Part shown: in pieces, positions 42,438 to 51,016 of the stretch
Position numbering within the stretch: the stretch's first letter is position 1
Layout: each line of letters opens with the position of its first letter
DNA from: Streptomyces cellostaticus
GTDB taxonomy: Bacteria > Actinomycetota > Actinomycetes > Streptomycetales > Streptomycetaceae
Reading direction: 5' to 3'
NCBI RefSeq assembly: GCF_023630175.1
Contig: NZ_JALLIN010000037.1
Coordinates: 1-64,000, forward strand
Length of the DNA: 64,000 bases
Translations under genes and position numbers: made by a program
The notes under the pieces: generated by a model
The model's database searches: none
What the model was told of the DNA's origin: nothing
What the model saw: only the letters and a program-made list of their open reading frames with translations

Positions 42438-44072
42438 TCAGGGGCGTACGGCCGGGTGGGCCTGCGCGTCACCCGCGCGCCGGGCGCGCACACCGGAACC
42501 GATCGCCCAGCCAAGTCCGCCGGCGGCGACCAGCACCAGGGCGATCTCCGGCAGGACGCCCAGCCGGGTCGCGGGCGTCTCGGAGGTGCGCAGCGGCACC
42601 TTCTGCACGAGGTAGGCGGGCACGAACATGCCGGTCTTCCCGGTGATCGTGCCGTCCGGCATGATGATCGCGCTGACGCCGCTGGTGACCGGCACGGTCA
42701 CGGTCCGGCTGTGCTCGACGGCCCGGACACGGGACATGGCGAGCTGCTGGTAGGTCATCTCGCTGCGGTCGAAGGTGGCGTTGTTGCTCGGTACCGAGAT
42801 CATCTCGGCGCCGTGCGTGACGGTGTCCCGGACCGCCCAGTCGAAGGCGGCCTCGTAGCAGGTGGCGAGGCCGACCCTGGCGCCGCCGAAGTCGAAGACA
42901 CCCGGTTCGCTGCCCCGGCTGAAGTCCTGGCGGACCATGCCGGTCCAGTCCTTGTTGATCGCACCGACCAGGCCGCGCAGCGGAAGGTACTCGCCGAACG
43001 GCTGGACCTGCCGCTTGTCGTAGGTCTGGGTCGGTCCCTCGACCGGGTCCCACAGGATCTGCTCGTTGAGCAGCCTGCCGTCCTTCTCTACGACACCGCC
43101 GACCGAGATGGGCACACCGACGGCCCTGGCCGCCTCGTTGATGACGGCGGCCGCGTCCGGGTTGGTGAAGGGGTCGATGTCGGAGGAGTTCTCCGGCCAC
43201 AGCACGTAGTCGGGCCGGGCGGCCCTGCCCGCCTTGATGTCGGCGGCGAGCCTGAGCGTCTCGCGCACGTGGTGGTCGAGCACGGCCCGGCGCTGGGCGC
43301 TGAACTCCAGACCGGCCCGTGGCACGTTGCCCTGGATGACCGCGACGGTCGCGGTGCCGTCCTGCGCCTTGTCGCTCACCAGGGGCCGCGCGGCGAGCGC
43401 CCCGGCCACCGGGACGGCGACGCTCAGCAGGGCGGCCGCCGCCGCACCGCGGCGCAGCGTCCGGGTGCGGCGGCGCTCGGCGACCAGGCGCCCGGCCTCG
43501 TACAGGCCGAACCCGCACAGGACGACGGCGAAGCCGAGCACGGGGGTGCCGCCCACCGCGGCGAGCGGCAGGAAGACGCCGTCCGCCTGACCGAAGGCGA
43601 TCTTGCCCCAGGGGAAGCCGCGGAAGGGCACGCGCGCGCGTACGGCCTCGCCGGCCGTCCACAGGGCGGCCGCCCACAGGGGCCAGGCCGGCAGTCTCGA
43701 CACCGCGGCCACACCGACGCCGACGAGGGCCACGAAGACCGCCTCGATCGCGACCAGGGCGAGCCAGGGCCCGGGACCGACCTCGACGCCCGTCCACACC
43801 AGCAACGGCAGCAGGAAACCGAGCCCGAAGAGGTAGCCGAGACCGAGGGCCGCCTTCCAGCCACGCCCGCGCAGCACCCAGGCGAAGCCGGCGAATGCGG
43901 GCAGGGCCAGCCACCACAGGGTGCGCGGCGGGAAGCTGACGTAGAGCAGCGCTCCGCAGAGGGCGGAGGCGGCGGCCGGGATCAGACGCAGCAGCCGTCC
44001 GCCGCGCGCGGCCCGCGCGGAGGGCGGCCTGAGCTGGTCGGACTGGTCCACGGAAGTTGCGGTGACGGTCAC
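42438..44072 (-). CDS. lnt: Apolipoprotein N-acyltransferase
   Basis: A 544-residue integral membrane enzyme that adds the third fatty acid to the N-terminal Cys of lipoproteins. The first 220 residues form about six membrane helices (LYVSFPPRTLWWLALPAFAG and so on). A nitrilase-type domain follows, starting ATVAVIQGNVPRAGLEF, with the catalytic triad Glu (VLWPENSSD), Lys (TYDKRQVQPFGEYLPLR) and Cys (GLATCYEAAF). A closing helix lies near residues 505-525. Start is a GTG. Streptomycetes commonly have two Lnt proteins; this one is complete. It stands alone, with a repeat-rich gap upstream. Confidence 0.93.
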   Translation of the reverse strand: MTVTATSVDQSDQLRPPSARAARGGRLLRLIPAAASALCGALLYVSFPPRTLWWLALPAFAGFAWVLRGRGWKAALGLGYLFGLGFLLPLLVWTGVEVGPGPWLALVAIEAVFVALVGVGVAAVSRLPAWPLWAAALWTAGEAVRARVPFRGFPWGKIAFGQADGVFLPLAAVGGTPVLGFAVVLCGFGLYEAGRLVAERRRTRTLRRGAAAAALLSVAVPVAGALAARPLVSDKAQDGTATVAVIQGNVPRAGLEFSAQRRAVLDHHVRETLRLAADIKAGRAARPDYVLWPENSSDIDPFTNPDAAAVINEAARAVGVPISVGGVVEKDGRLLNEQILWDPVEGPTQTYDKRQVQPFGEYLPLRGLVGAINKDWTGMVRQDFSRGSEPGVFDFGGARVGLATCYEAAFDWAVRDTVTHGAEMISVPSNNATFDRSEMTYQQLAMSRVRAVEHSRTVTVPVTSGVSAIIMPDGTITGKTGMFVPAYLVQKVPLRTSETPATRLGVLPEIALVLVAAGGLGWAIGSGVRARRAGDAQAHPAVRP

Positions 44073-44530
44073 CCGGGGAGTGTACGGCGGTCGCCCCGGA
44101 TGCCGACAGCGCCGTCCAGGACGTCCCGGGCGCCTGCGGAGTCCCGGAGCCAGTGCCGCGACCGGAAAGGTTCACCGGCTCGCGACGCCCGGCACGGCGC
44201 CTCGCCGCGTTGTCGCCTCACCCGAGTACGTCCAGTAGTACGCGGACGACGCTCCGCCTTGCGCTGCACCCCACCGGACGCCGCGAGCTCTCCGGCAGAC
44301 CTTTCCGGTCACAGCACCGGTCACGCGTGCGTGCACGACGGGTCCGCGCGGCGGGCGGCAGGGGCGGCCTTCGCGGCGGTCCGGGCGGACGCGGGCACGC
44401 CCGCGGGCCGGTCGGCGCGTCCCGGGGCGGAGGGCGGCGCGTCCCGGGGCGGGGGGGGGAGGCGGCGCGTCCCGGGGCGGAGGGCGGCGCGGAGCCGTGG
44501 CCGGTCCGCGACGGCGGAGCCGGCCACGCG
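44073..44530. other. Gene-free GC-rich stretch upstream of lnt
   Basis: These 458 bp between lnt and the PH-like gene contain no convincing gene. Both strands were read. The right third is a G-run-rich direct repeat array (44414-44490). Confidence 0.45.
44414..44490. repeat. GC-rich direct repeat, three copies
   Basis: The 17-bp core GGCGCGTCCCGGGGCGG starts at 44414, 44436 and 44464, with a partial copy at 44486. The second copy is followed by a G-run, which may be unstable in sequencing. Confidence 0.8.
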
Positions 44531-45076
44531 TCAGCTGATGGTGCCCGGGGTGATCGCCCGCAGCCGGGCTCTGATGACACGGACGGCGGACTCCGCGTTG
44601 TCCACGGTGATCGTGAAGGTGTGGCCGTCCCAGAGCCTGAGCACGACGCCCTCGCCGCGACGGACGACGACCGCGGTGCCCTTCTCGGGGCGCCAGCGGT
44701 AACCCCAGCCGCCCCAGTTGCGGGGCGTGACGAGGGCGGCGAAGTCGGCTCCGGCGACCTCGGACAGCGGGATACGGCGGCGCGGCACGCCGATGTGGCC
44801 GCAGCGCACCTCCAGGCAGTCCTTCTCGAGCTTCAGGTCGACGTGTACGAAGGCCAGCGTGCCGAACAGGACCAGCAGGCCGGCCGCGATGCAGCCGACG
44901 ACCGACATCGCCAGCGCGGCGACGCCGGAGGTCCAGGCGGAGTCCACGGCCAGCTCGATGCCGAGCGCCATGCAGGCAGCGCCGGCCAGCGCCAGCAGCC
45001 ACTGGACCCGGTTGGTGGCGCGGCCGGTCCAGACGTCGGAGTGCGAGGCGTCCTCGGCGTGGCGGTGCTCGCTCAT
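44531..45076 (-). CDS. Membrane protein with bacterial PH-like domain
   Basis: A 181-residue protein. A hydrophilic acidic start (MSEHRHAEDASHSD) is followed by two membrane helices (about 25-46 and 50-76). The C-terminal soluble part (LKLEKDCLEVRCG, then IPLSEVAGADF and VLRLWDGHTFTITVD) has the strand order of bacterial PH domains, with a closing helix. Family function is not established; such proteins are small envelope-associated binding modules. Start is ATG. It is neighboured by an Asp/Glu racemase on the same strand, 95 bp away from that gene. Confidence 0.7.
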   Translation of the reverse strand: MSEHRHAEDASHSDVWTGRATNRVQWLLALAGAACMALGIELAVDSAWTSGVAALAMSVVGCIAAGLLVLFGTLAFVHVDLKLEKDCLEVRCGHIGVPRRRIPLSEVAGADFAALVTPRNWGGWGYRWRPEKGTAVVVRRGEGVVLRLWDGHTFTITVDNAESAVRVIRARLRAITPGTIS

Positions 45077-45171
45077 GGATACGAGGTTACTCAGGTTTCG
45101 GTGCGCGGGTACCCGCTCGCGGAGGGTGACCGTGCCGGCGGCCCGGACAGCGGCCGGACGGGCGCCTCAGG

Positions 45172-45966
45172 TCAGTGCCGGTCGGCGAGCGGGCCGGCGG
45201 AGGGCAGCAGCCGTCCCTCGGGGTAGTGCAGCGCGCTCGCGGGCAGCGTGCCCTCGCGTCCGCTGAGGATGACCGTCAGCGTGCCCCCGGCCGGGGCCTC
45301 GGGGGCGGGCCGTTCGCCGAGGCGGCGCAGCGCCTGGGCGGCGACCGCCCCGGCGGAGCCGCGCAGCGCGAGCGGGCCGGCGCCGGTGGTGCGCACGGCG
45401 GCGCGGATGCGGTCCGCGACCAGTTCGTAGTGGGTGCAGCCCAGGACGACGGTCGTGACGTCGTCCGGGGTCAGTGCGGCCGCGGCGGCGACGGCGGCGT
45501 CGATGGCCGCCTCGTCCGCGTGCTCCACTGCCTCGGCCAGTCCCCAGCAGGGCACCTCGGCGACCCGGACGCCGTCGGCGAACTCCTCGATGAGGCCGCG
45601 CTGGTAGGGGCTGCCGGTGGTGGCGGGCGTGGCCCAGATGGCGACCGGGCCGCCGCCGGCGACGGCCGGCTTGATCGCCGGGACCGTGCCGACCACCGGG
45701 ATGCCGGGCTCCAGACGGGCGCGCAGGGCGGGCAGCGCGTGCACGGTGGCGGTGTTGCAGCCGATGATCAGGGCGTCCGGCCGGTGGGCCGCGGCGGCGT
45801 CGGCGACGGCCAGGGCGCGTGTGGTGAGGTCCTCGGTGGTGCGCGGCCCCCAGGGCATGCCGTCGGGGTCGAGGGAGAGGACGAGGTCCGCGTCGGGCCG
45901 CAGGCGCCGTACCGCGGCGGTGGCCGCCAGCAGGCCGATTCCGGAGTCCATGAGCGCGATCTTCAC
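45172..45966 (-). CDS. Aspartate/glutamate racemase family protein
   Basis: A 264-residue member of the Asp/Glu racemase fold. The two catalytic cysteines are seen in IIGCNTATVHALP and VVLGCTHYELVAD, and the N-terminal MDSGIGLLAATAAVRRL carries the substrate loop. The start is a GTG (VKIALMDSG), required to include the first strand; a later ATG would cut it. It resembles MurI glutamate racemases but is shorter in some loops, so it may be a second, non-essential racemase or an amino-acid-derivative racemase. It is divergent from the HpnB-like glycosyltransferase with only 57 bp between the starts. Confidence 0.85.
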   Translation of the reverse strand: MKIALMDSGIGLLAATAAVRRLRPDADLVLSLDPDGMPWGPRTTEDLTTRALAVADAAAAHRPDALIIGCNTATVHALPALRARLEPGIPVVGTVPAIKPAVAGGGPVAIWATPATTGSPYQRGLIEEFADGVRVAEVPCWGLAEAVEHADEAAIDAAVAAAAALTPDDVTTVVLGCTHYELVADRIRAAVRTTGAGPLALRGSAGAVAAQALRRLGERPAPEAPAGGTLTVILSGREGTLPASALHYPEGRLLPSAGPLADRH

Positions 45967-46023
45967 CCGGCCACGATAGACGATGGGCTCCGGGCGGCCG
46001 GTCGGGTGGGGCAGACTGCGCCC

Positions 46024-47199
46024 GTGAGCGCCCTCGTGTGGATCGCCGTCGCCTCCCTCGCCGCCTGGTGCTGGCTGCTGCTGTGCCAGGGCTTCTTCTG
46101 GCGCACGGACGTCCGGCTGCCACCGCGCCGCGTTCCGGGCCACTGGCCGTCGGTGTGCGTGGTGGTCCCGGCCCGCGACGAGGCCGCGGTGCTGCCCGCG
46201 AGCCTGCCGTCGCTGCTCGCCCAGGACTATCCGGGGCGCGCCGAGATCGTCCTGGTGGACGACGGGAGCACGGACGGCACCGGGGAACTGGCCCGCGATC
46301 TGGCCGCCCGCTGCGGAGGGCTGCCCCTCACGGTGGACTCCCCGGGCGAGCCGCCCGCGGGCTGGACGGGCAAGCTCTGGGCGGTGCGGCACGGCGTCGC
46401 CCTCGCACGCGCGCGTGCCCCCGAGTACCTGCTCCTGACGGACGCCGACATCGCGCACGCGCCGGACAGCCTGCGCGAACTGGTGGCCGCGGCCGCCGCC
46501 GGCGGCTTCGACGTGGTGTCGCAGATGGCGCGGCTGCGGGTGGCGAGCCTGTGGGAGCGGCTCGTGGTGCCGGCCTTCGTCTACTTCTTCGCGCAGCTCT
46601 ATCCGTTCCGCCGGATCGGCCGGCGGGGCTCGCGTACGGCGGCCGCTGCGGGCGGTTGTGTGCTGCTGCGCGCGGACATGGCCGAGCGGGCGGGGATCCC
46701 GGACGCCATCCGGCACGCCGTCATCGACGACGTCGCCCTGGCGCGCGCGGTGAAGCGCGCCGGTGGTCACGTGTGGCTGGGGCTCGCCGACCGGGTGGAC
46801 AGCGTGCGGCCCTATCCCCGGCTGCACGACCTGTGGCGGATGGTCTCGCGCAGCGCCTACGCCCAGTTGCGGCACAGCCCGCCCCTGCTGCTCGGCACGG
46901 TCGCCGGGCTCGCCCTGGTGTACCTGGTGCCGCCCGCCGCCGTGGTGGCGGGAGCGGCCACGGGCGGTACGGCCACGGCCGCGGCGGGCGCGTCGGCGTG
47001 GGCGGTGATGGCGGGGACGTACCTGCCGATGCTCCGTTACTACCGGCAGCCGCCGTGGCTGGCGCCGCTGCTGCCGTTCACCGCGCTCCTCTACCTCCTG
47101 ATGACGGTGGACTCGGCCGTGCAGCACTACCGGGGGCGGGGTGCGGCCTGGAAGGGCCGCACGTACGCGCGTCCTGAGGTGCGGCCCGACGAGGGCTGA
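46024..47199 (+). CDS. HpnB-like family 2 glycosyltransferase
   Basis: A 391-residue membrane glycosyltransferase. An N-terminal helix (about 3-22) precedes a GT2 domain: VCVVVPARDEAAVLP, VLVDDGSTDGTGEL, LLTDADIAHAP and an acid motif VIDDVALARAVKR. Three to four helices follow in the last 120 residues. The layout and the GWTGKLWAVRHGV block fit the hopene-associated HpnB family. No hopanoid genes are in this window, so that role is unproved. Start is a GTG close to the racemase start. It converges on the TerD gene with 6 bp between the stops. Confidence 0.85.
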   Translation: MSALVWIAVASLAAWCWLLLCQGFFWRTDVRLPPRRVPGHWPSVCVVVPARDEAAVLPASLPSLLAQDYPGRAEIVLVDDGSTDGTGELARDLAARCGGLPLTVDSPGEPPAGWTGKLWAVRHGVALARARAPEYLLLTDADIAHAPDSLRELVAAAAAGGFDVVSQMARLRVASLWERLVVPAFVYFFAQLYPFRRIGRRGSRTAAAAGGCVLLRADMAERAGIPDAIRHAVIDDVALARAVKRAGGHVWLGLADRVDSVRPYPRLHDLWRMVSRSAYAQLRHSPPLLLGTVAGLALVYLVPPAAVVAGAATGGTATAAAGASAWAVMAGTYLPMLRYYRQPPWLAPLLPFTALLYLLMTVDSAVQHYRGRGAAWKGRTYARPEVRPDEG

Positions 47200-47205
47200 C
47201 CCGGC

Positions 47206-48546
47206 TCACTTGCGGCCGGGTGTCCAGTTCATGCCCCAGCCGTAGGCGCGGTCCACGGTCCGCTGCGGGCTCACTCCCCGGTCGGGCACCAGGTACCGCG
47301 CCTCGCGCTGGACGACGAGGTCACCGCCCGCGCTGGTGATCAGGGCGAGCGCGCAGACGGTGGACGGGACCGTGCACTCGTCCAGGGCGAAGTCGATCGG
47401 GGCGCCGTGCCGGGGCTGGAGGGTGACCGTGGCGTGCAGGTCGGCGAAGGACGCGGCGCCCTCGTAGATGGTGACGAAGACCAGGATGCGCCGGAAGTCC
47501 TGTTTGTGGTCGAGGTTGACGGTGAGGTTCTCGCCGCCCGCCACGGCGCCGGTGCGGTCGTCGCCGTCCAGGTGGATGTACGGCGGGCGGTTCAGCGAGC
47601 CGAAGGCGTTGCCGAGGGCCTGTACGACACCCTTGCGCCCGTCGGCGAGTTCGTACAGGGCGCACAGGTCGAGGTCGACGTCGCCCGGGCCGCCGCCCCA
47701 TCGGCCGCGCCGGCCCGGGAACTGCTTGCGCACCTGCCAGTTGAGGTTGACCCGCATGGCTCCGGAGGTGCCGCCCTGCTTGGCCAGCGAGACGGAGGGG
47801 GCGGCCTTGGTGAGGGTGACCTTGGCGAGGCGGACCGGCGCGGCCGGGGGCGGCGGCAGCGGGACGGGCGCGGTCGCCGGCGGCGGCGTGGTGACCGACG
47901 GAGCGCCGGGCGGCGGCGGCGTGGTGACCGACGGGGCGCCGGGCGCCGGCGGCGGGGCGGTGGAGGGGGAAGGCGGCGGCACGGGCGGGGACGGGGGTGC
48001 GGGCGGCGCGGCGGGCCGCTGCGGTTCGTCGACGGTGATGCCGAAGTCCGTTGCCAGTCCCTCGAGTCCGCTGCTGTAGCCCTGGCCGACGGCGCGGAAC
48101 TTCCAGCCGCCCTGGCGGCGGTAGAACTCACCGAGCAGGAAGGCGGTCTCGGAGGTCGCGCCGGGGCTGTCGAAACGGGCGACCACCGCACCGCCGCCGT
48201 CCTCGGTCACCTCGACGTAGAGGCCGGGCACCTGCCCGAACGTCCCGCCGTCGGACGAGGCCGCGACGACGATCCGGTCGATTCCGCTCTCCACGCGCGC
48301 GAGGTCGACGCGCAGGGTGTCGGTGACCCGCCCGCCGGCGGTCCGCTTGCCCTCGTGCCGGACGGCGCCGGAGGGGTGCGCGGGCTGGTTGTAGAAGACG
48401 AAGTCCCCGTCGGAGCGGACCTTTCCGGCCGCCAGCAGCAGCGCCGAGGCGTCCGCGTCGGGCACCGAGGGTCCCGTGCGCCAGCCCAGTTCGACGCGCA
48501 GGGCCGTGGTCGGCACCGGCGCATTCGATCCTTTCGCCATTGTCAT
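47206..48546 (-). CDS. Double TerD-domain protein with proline-rich linker
   Basis: A 446-residue protein of the tellurium/stress TerD family. The first TerD domain (about 1-180) has VELGWRTG, DADASALLL and the metal-binding DGDFVFYNQ. A linker rich in Pro, Thr and Val (about 185-255) contains an 11-residue repeat. The second TerD domain (about 265-446) has VNLNWQV, DVDLDLCALYEL and LTVNLDHKQDF. TerD domains bind calcium through such Asp clusters and are implicated in stress and phage-related signalling. The ATG chosen gives MTMAKGSN; an earlier ATG four codons upstream is possible. It is convergent with the glycosyltransferase. Confidence 0.9.
   Translation of the reverse strand: MTMAKGSNAPVPTTALRVELGWRTGPSVPDADASALLLAAGKVRSDGDFVFYNQPAHPSGAVRHEGKRTAGGRVTDTLRVDLARVESGIDRIVVAASSDGGTFGQVPGLYVEVTEDGGGAVVARFDSPGATSETAFLLGEFYRRQGGWKFRAVGQGYSSGLEGLATDFGITVDEPQRPAAPPAPPSPPVPPPSPSTAPPPAPGAPSVTTPPPPGAPSVTTPPPATAPVPLPPPPAAPVRLAKVTLTKAAPSVSLAKQGGTSGAMRVNLNWQVRKQFPGRRGRWGGGPGDVDLDLCALYELADGRKGVVQALGNAFGSLNRPPYIHLDGDDRTGAVAGGENLTVNLDHKQDFRRILVFVTIYEGAASFADLHATVTLQPRHGAPIDFALDECTVPSTVCALALITSAGGDLVVQREARYLVPDRGVSPQRTVDRAYGWGMNWTPGRK
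47882..47944. repeat. 33-bp in-frame repeat in the TerD linker
   Basis: Two copies of about 30 bp, offset by 33 bp, encode GAPSVTTPPPP twice in succession. The in-frame period of 11 codons suggests that slippage has lengthened the linker. Confidence 0.8.
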
Positions 48547-48850
48547 GTCCGCCCCCATGGTGTGTCGGTGTGCGTCCCGGACGTCCCCGGGCACCCCGGA
48601 TGATCGCTACCCGCCCAACCTATTCCCGATGGCGGCGAACGCGCATGAGCGGCGCCGGCCGGCCGCTGAAGATCACCGGTCAACCGTCGGTAACCTGCCA
48701 GGAACTCGGCCTTTACACGATCCGAACCCTGATCGGCGTCCATTTTTGCCGAGTTCGCTCGTATTGGGGATCCCGAGTCACTGCCGACACGGAAAACAAC
48801 CCTCTTATCGGTCTCCCCAACCAGCACATCGTGGGCTTAACTTATGTGCC
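48547..48850. promoter_or_regulatory. Divergent region between TerD gene and the Tyr/Pro-rich gene
   Basis: A 304-bp gap between opposite starts. It contains a perfect 9-bp inverted repeat, GAACTCGGC (48702-48710) and GCCGAGTTC (48748-48756), 37 nt apart. The part from 48700 to 48840 is AT-richer than usual here and should hold the promoter of the plus-strand gene. No clear -35/-10 pair was fixed. Confidence 0.5.
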
Positions 48851-49285
48851 ATGACCTCCCCCCGCTCCACTTATGGCGGCGGCTACTACTCCGCCTCCTT
48901 CCCGGACACCCCGATCTACGACTCCCTCGTGGCCGAGCGGGGTACCCCGCAGATCGCCCCGATCCGGGTCCCCGCCGCGTACGACACGGGCAGCAGTCTG
49001 CCCGCGCTGCCGTCGGCGCTGCCCGCCCTCCCCGCGGGTCCGTCGCACCAGGTCCCCTCCTACGGCTATCCGCAGGCGCAGCACTCCTCCCCGCTGCAGC
49101 AGGCGCCCACGGCGTACATCCCGCAGCAGGCGAGCGCACCGCGCGGCTACCCCGGCCCGCAGGCGCAGCAGCAGCGCCCGATGGCCGGCGGCACGGGGTA
49201 CGAGGCGATGCGCCCGGCGCCCCCCCGGCCCGCGCCGGCTCCGTACCAGGACCCGTACAACGGCCAGCAGTACCGCGGCTACTGA
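48851..49285 (+). CDS. Low-complexity Pro/Gln/Tyr-rich protein (DUF6643-like)
   Basis: A 144-residue protein beginning MTSPRSTYGGGYYSASFPDT and containing IYDSLVAERGTPQIAPIRVP, a pattern I associate with the streptomycete DUF6643 family. After residue 45 it is disordered: Pro, Gln, Ala and Tyr dominate, with repeated QQ and PYQDPYNG. No signal peptide or helix is visible. Function is unknown; the conserved head and disordered tail suggest a binding partner of another protein. The ATG lies right after an AT-rich leader with no strong ribosome site. It stands divergent from the TerD gene. Confidence 0.75.
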   Translation: MTSPRSTYGGGYYSASFPDTPIYDSLVAERGTPQIAPIRVPAAYDTGSSLPALPSALPALPAGPSHQVPSYGYPQAQHSSPLQQAPTAYIPQQASAPRGYPGPQAQQQRPMAGGTGYEAMRPAPPRPAPAPYQDPYNGQQYRGY

Positions 49286-49327
49286 CCCGCGCCCCCGGCT
49301 GCCGTCCCCGCCTGGCACGATGACCGC

Positions 49328-50152
49328 ATGGGGAACGCACGACTGCGGTCGATCCACGTCCATCCGGTCAAGTCGTTCCGGGGTGTATCGCCCCGGGAGG
49401 CCGTGGTGGAGCCCTGGGGGCTGGCCGGGGACCGGCGCTGGACACTGATCGACGACGGGGGAAAGGTCGTCACACGACGCGAGCAGCCGCGTCTCGCGCT
49501 CGCCGCCGCCGAGCCCTTGCCCGGCGGCGGCGTTCGCCTGTCCGCGCCCGGACGGGAACCGCTGGAGGTCGCGGTCCCGGAACCGGCCGCCACGGTGGCG
49601 GTGGACGTCTTCGGCACCGAGGTGGCGGCGGTCCCGGCGTCCGGCACCTCACACGCGTGGTGTTCCGCCCATCTGGGCGAGGATGTCCGGCTCGTCCACA
49701 TGGACGAGCCGGGCTCCCGCCGTCCGCTGGACCCCGAGTTCGCCCGGCCGGGCGAGACGGTGAGCTTCGCCGACGGCTATCCCCTGCTGCTCACCGGCGC
49801 CGCCTCCCTCGGCGCCCTGAACGAACTGATCGCGCGGGGCGAGCACGCCGCCGAGGGTCCGCTGCCGATGAACCGCTTCCGGCCGAGCGTCGTCGTCGAG
49901 GGCACCGAGCCGTGGGCGGAGGACGGCTGGTCCGCCCTCTCCATCGGCGAGGTGGACTTCCGGGTGGCCAGGCCCTGCGCGCGCTGTGTGGTGACCACGA
50001 CCGACCAGGACACCACCCGGCGCGGCCGGGAGCCGCTGCACACCCTGGCCCGGCACCGCAGGACCGGCGGCCGGCTGCTGTTCGGCCAGAACCTGGTGCC
50101 GCTCGCACCCGGCACCATCAGGGTGGGTGACCCGGTACGGGTGTTGTCGTGA
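49328..50152 (+). CDS. MOSC domain protein
   Basis: A 274-residue protein with an N-terminal beta-barrel (IHVHPVKSFRG, VEPWGLAGDRRWTLID) and a C-terminal MOSC domain. The conserved Cys lies in RPCARCVVTTTDQDT and the loop PMNRFRPSVVV matches the family. MOSC proteins bind molybdenum cofactor and act in sulfur transfer or as mARC-like reductases with partners. No cofactor-synthesis or reductase gene lies beside it, so the reaction is open. ATG start; no obvious operon. Confidence 0.9.
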   Translation: MGNARLRSIHVHPVKSFRGVSPREAVVEPWGLAGDRRWTLIDDGGKVVTRREQPRLALAAAEPLPGGGVRLSAPGREPLEVAVPEPAATVAVDVFGTEVAAVPASGTSHAWCSAHLGEDVRLVHMDEPGSRRPLDPEFARPGETVSFADGYPLLLTGAASLGALNELIARGEHAAEGPLPMNRFRPSVVVEGTEPWAEDGWSALSIGEVDFRVARPCARCVVTTTDQDTTRRGREPLHTLARHRRTGGRLLFGQNLVPLAPGTIRVGDPVRVLS

Positions 50153-50300
50153 CTCACGGGAACCGCGGCGCGTGGCCCGGTCGTTGGGGCACCATGAGCG
50201 GGGCGTGAACGGCCCGGGGCGCGGCTCACCCGCCGCGACCCGGGCCCGGGGGCGGGTGGCTCCTCGGGGGACCACCGGGGGGCGGAAGGGGGTGGAGGAC

Positions 50301-50906
50301 GTGCGGGCCATCATGGGCCTGTGGCGCTGGCGGCACAATCCGCTGCGCCGCGCGACCGATCTGACCGAGGCCTGGGTGGCCGTCGTGGCACTGGTGCTGA
50401 TCGCCGTGGCCGCGCCCGTGGCGGGCGTCCTGGTCGGCCTGGCGGCTCAGGACTCCCTGCAGCGCTCCGCGCGGGAGCAGCAGCACGAACGCCACCTCGT
50501 CGAGGCCACCGTGGTGCGAGGACTCGACGGCGCCCCGGTGGAGACCGACCCCGACACCAGCGCGGTGCGGGACGCCCACAGCCGGGTCCTCGCCGACTGG
50601 ACGGCGCCCGACGGCGGCCACCGCCGCGGACCGGCCCTGGCGAAACTCAGATCGCCGCGTCCGGGCGACCGCTTCGCGCTCTGGACGGACCGGAACGGCC
50701 AGGTGACGACACGCCCGCTGGACTCCCCCACGGCGACGACGCACGCCGTACTCGCGGGCGTGGGCGCCGCGTTGCTGACCACGGGGCTGGTCGACTGCGG
50801 CCGGCGGCTGATCGTGTGGCGCATGGTCCGCCGCCGGTACGCGCGTTGGGACCGGGCCTGGGACCGGGCCGGTCCGGACTGGGGCAAGGCGGGCACCGGC
50901 AGCTGA
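50301..50906 (+). CDS. Rv1733c-like membrane protein
   Basis: A 201-residue protein with two membrane helices, one near the N-terminus (about residues 22-46, WVAVVALVLIAVAAPVAGVL) and one near residues 150-170. The loop between lies outside, with EATVVRG and FALWTDRNGQVTTRPL. The start MGLWRWRHNPLRRATDLTEA is typical of the Rv1733c family, whose function is unknown. The GTG used gives MRAIMGLWRW and has GGAGG close in front; GTG at 50292 and ATG at 50313 are alternatives. Confidence 0.8.
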   Translation: MRAIMGLWRWRHNPLRRATDLTEAWVAVVALVLIAVAAPVAGVLVGLAAQDSLQRSAREQQHERHLVEATVVRGLDGAPVETDPDTSAVRDAHSRVLADWTAPDGGHRRGPALAKLRSPRPGDRFALWTDRNGQVTTRPLDSPTATTHAVLAGVGAALLTTGLVDCGRRLIVWRMVRRRYARWDRAWDRAGPDWGKAGTGS

Positions 50907-51016
50907 CGGCTTCCGGCTCTGGTCATCCCACCACCCGCGCGCACGCTACGGTGGAGCGGCCGACTCGCATTCGGCACCAAAACCCGCGTACTACGAGGTG
51001 GGGGCACGGCAACGCC

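Noticed and set aside
42417..44702. Plus-strand frame opposite lnt
   Set aside because: Shadow with Gly/Arg/Asp bias; Lnt on the other strand has a full catalytic triad.
48851..49285. RiPP or lantibiotic precursor
   Set aside because: The Pro/Gln/Tyr-rich tail lacks a leader/core layout and no modifying enzyme is nearby.
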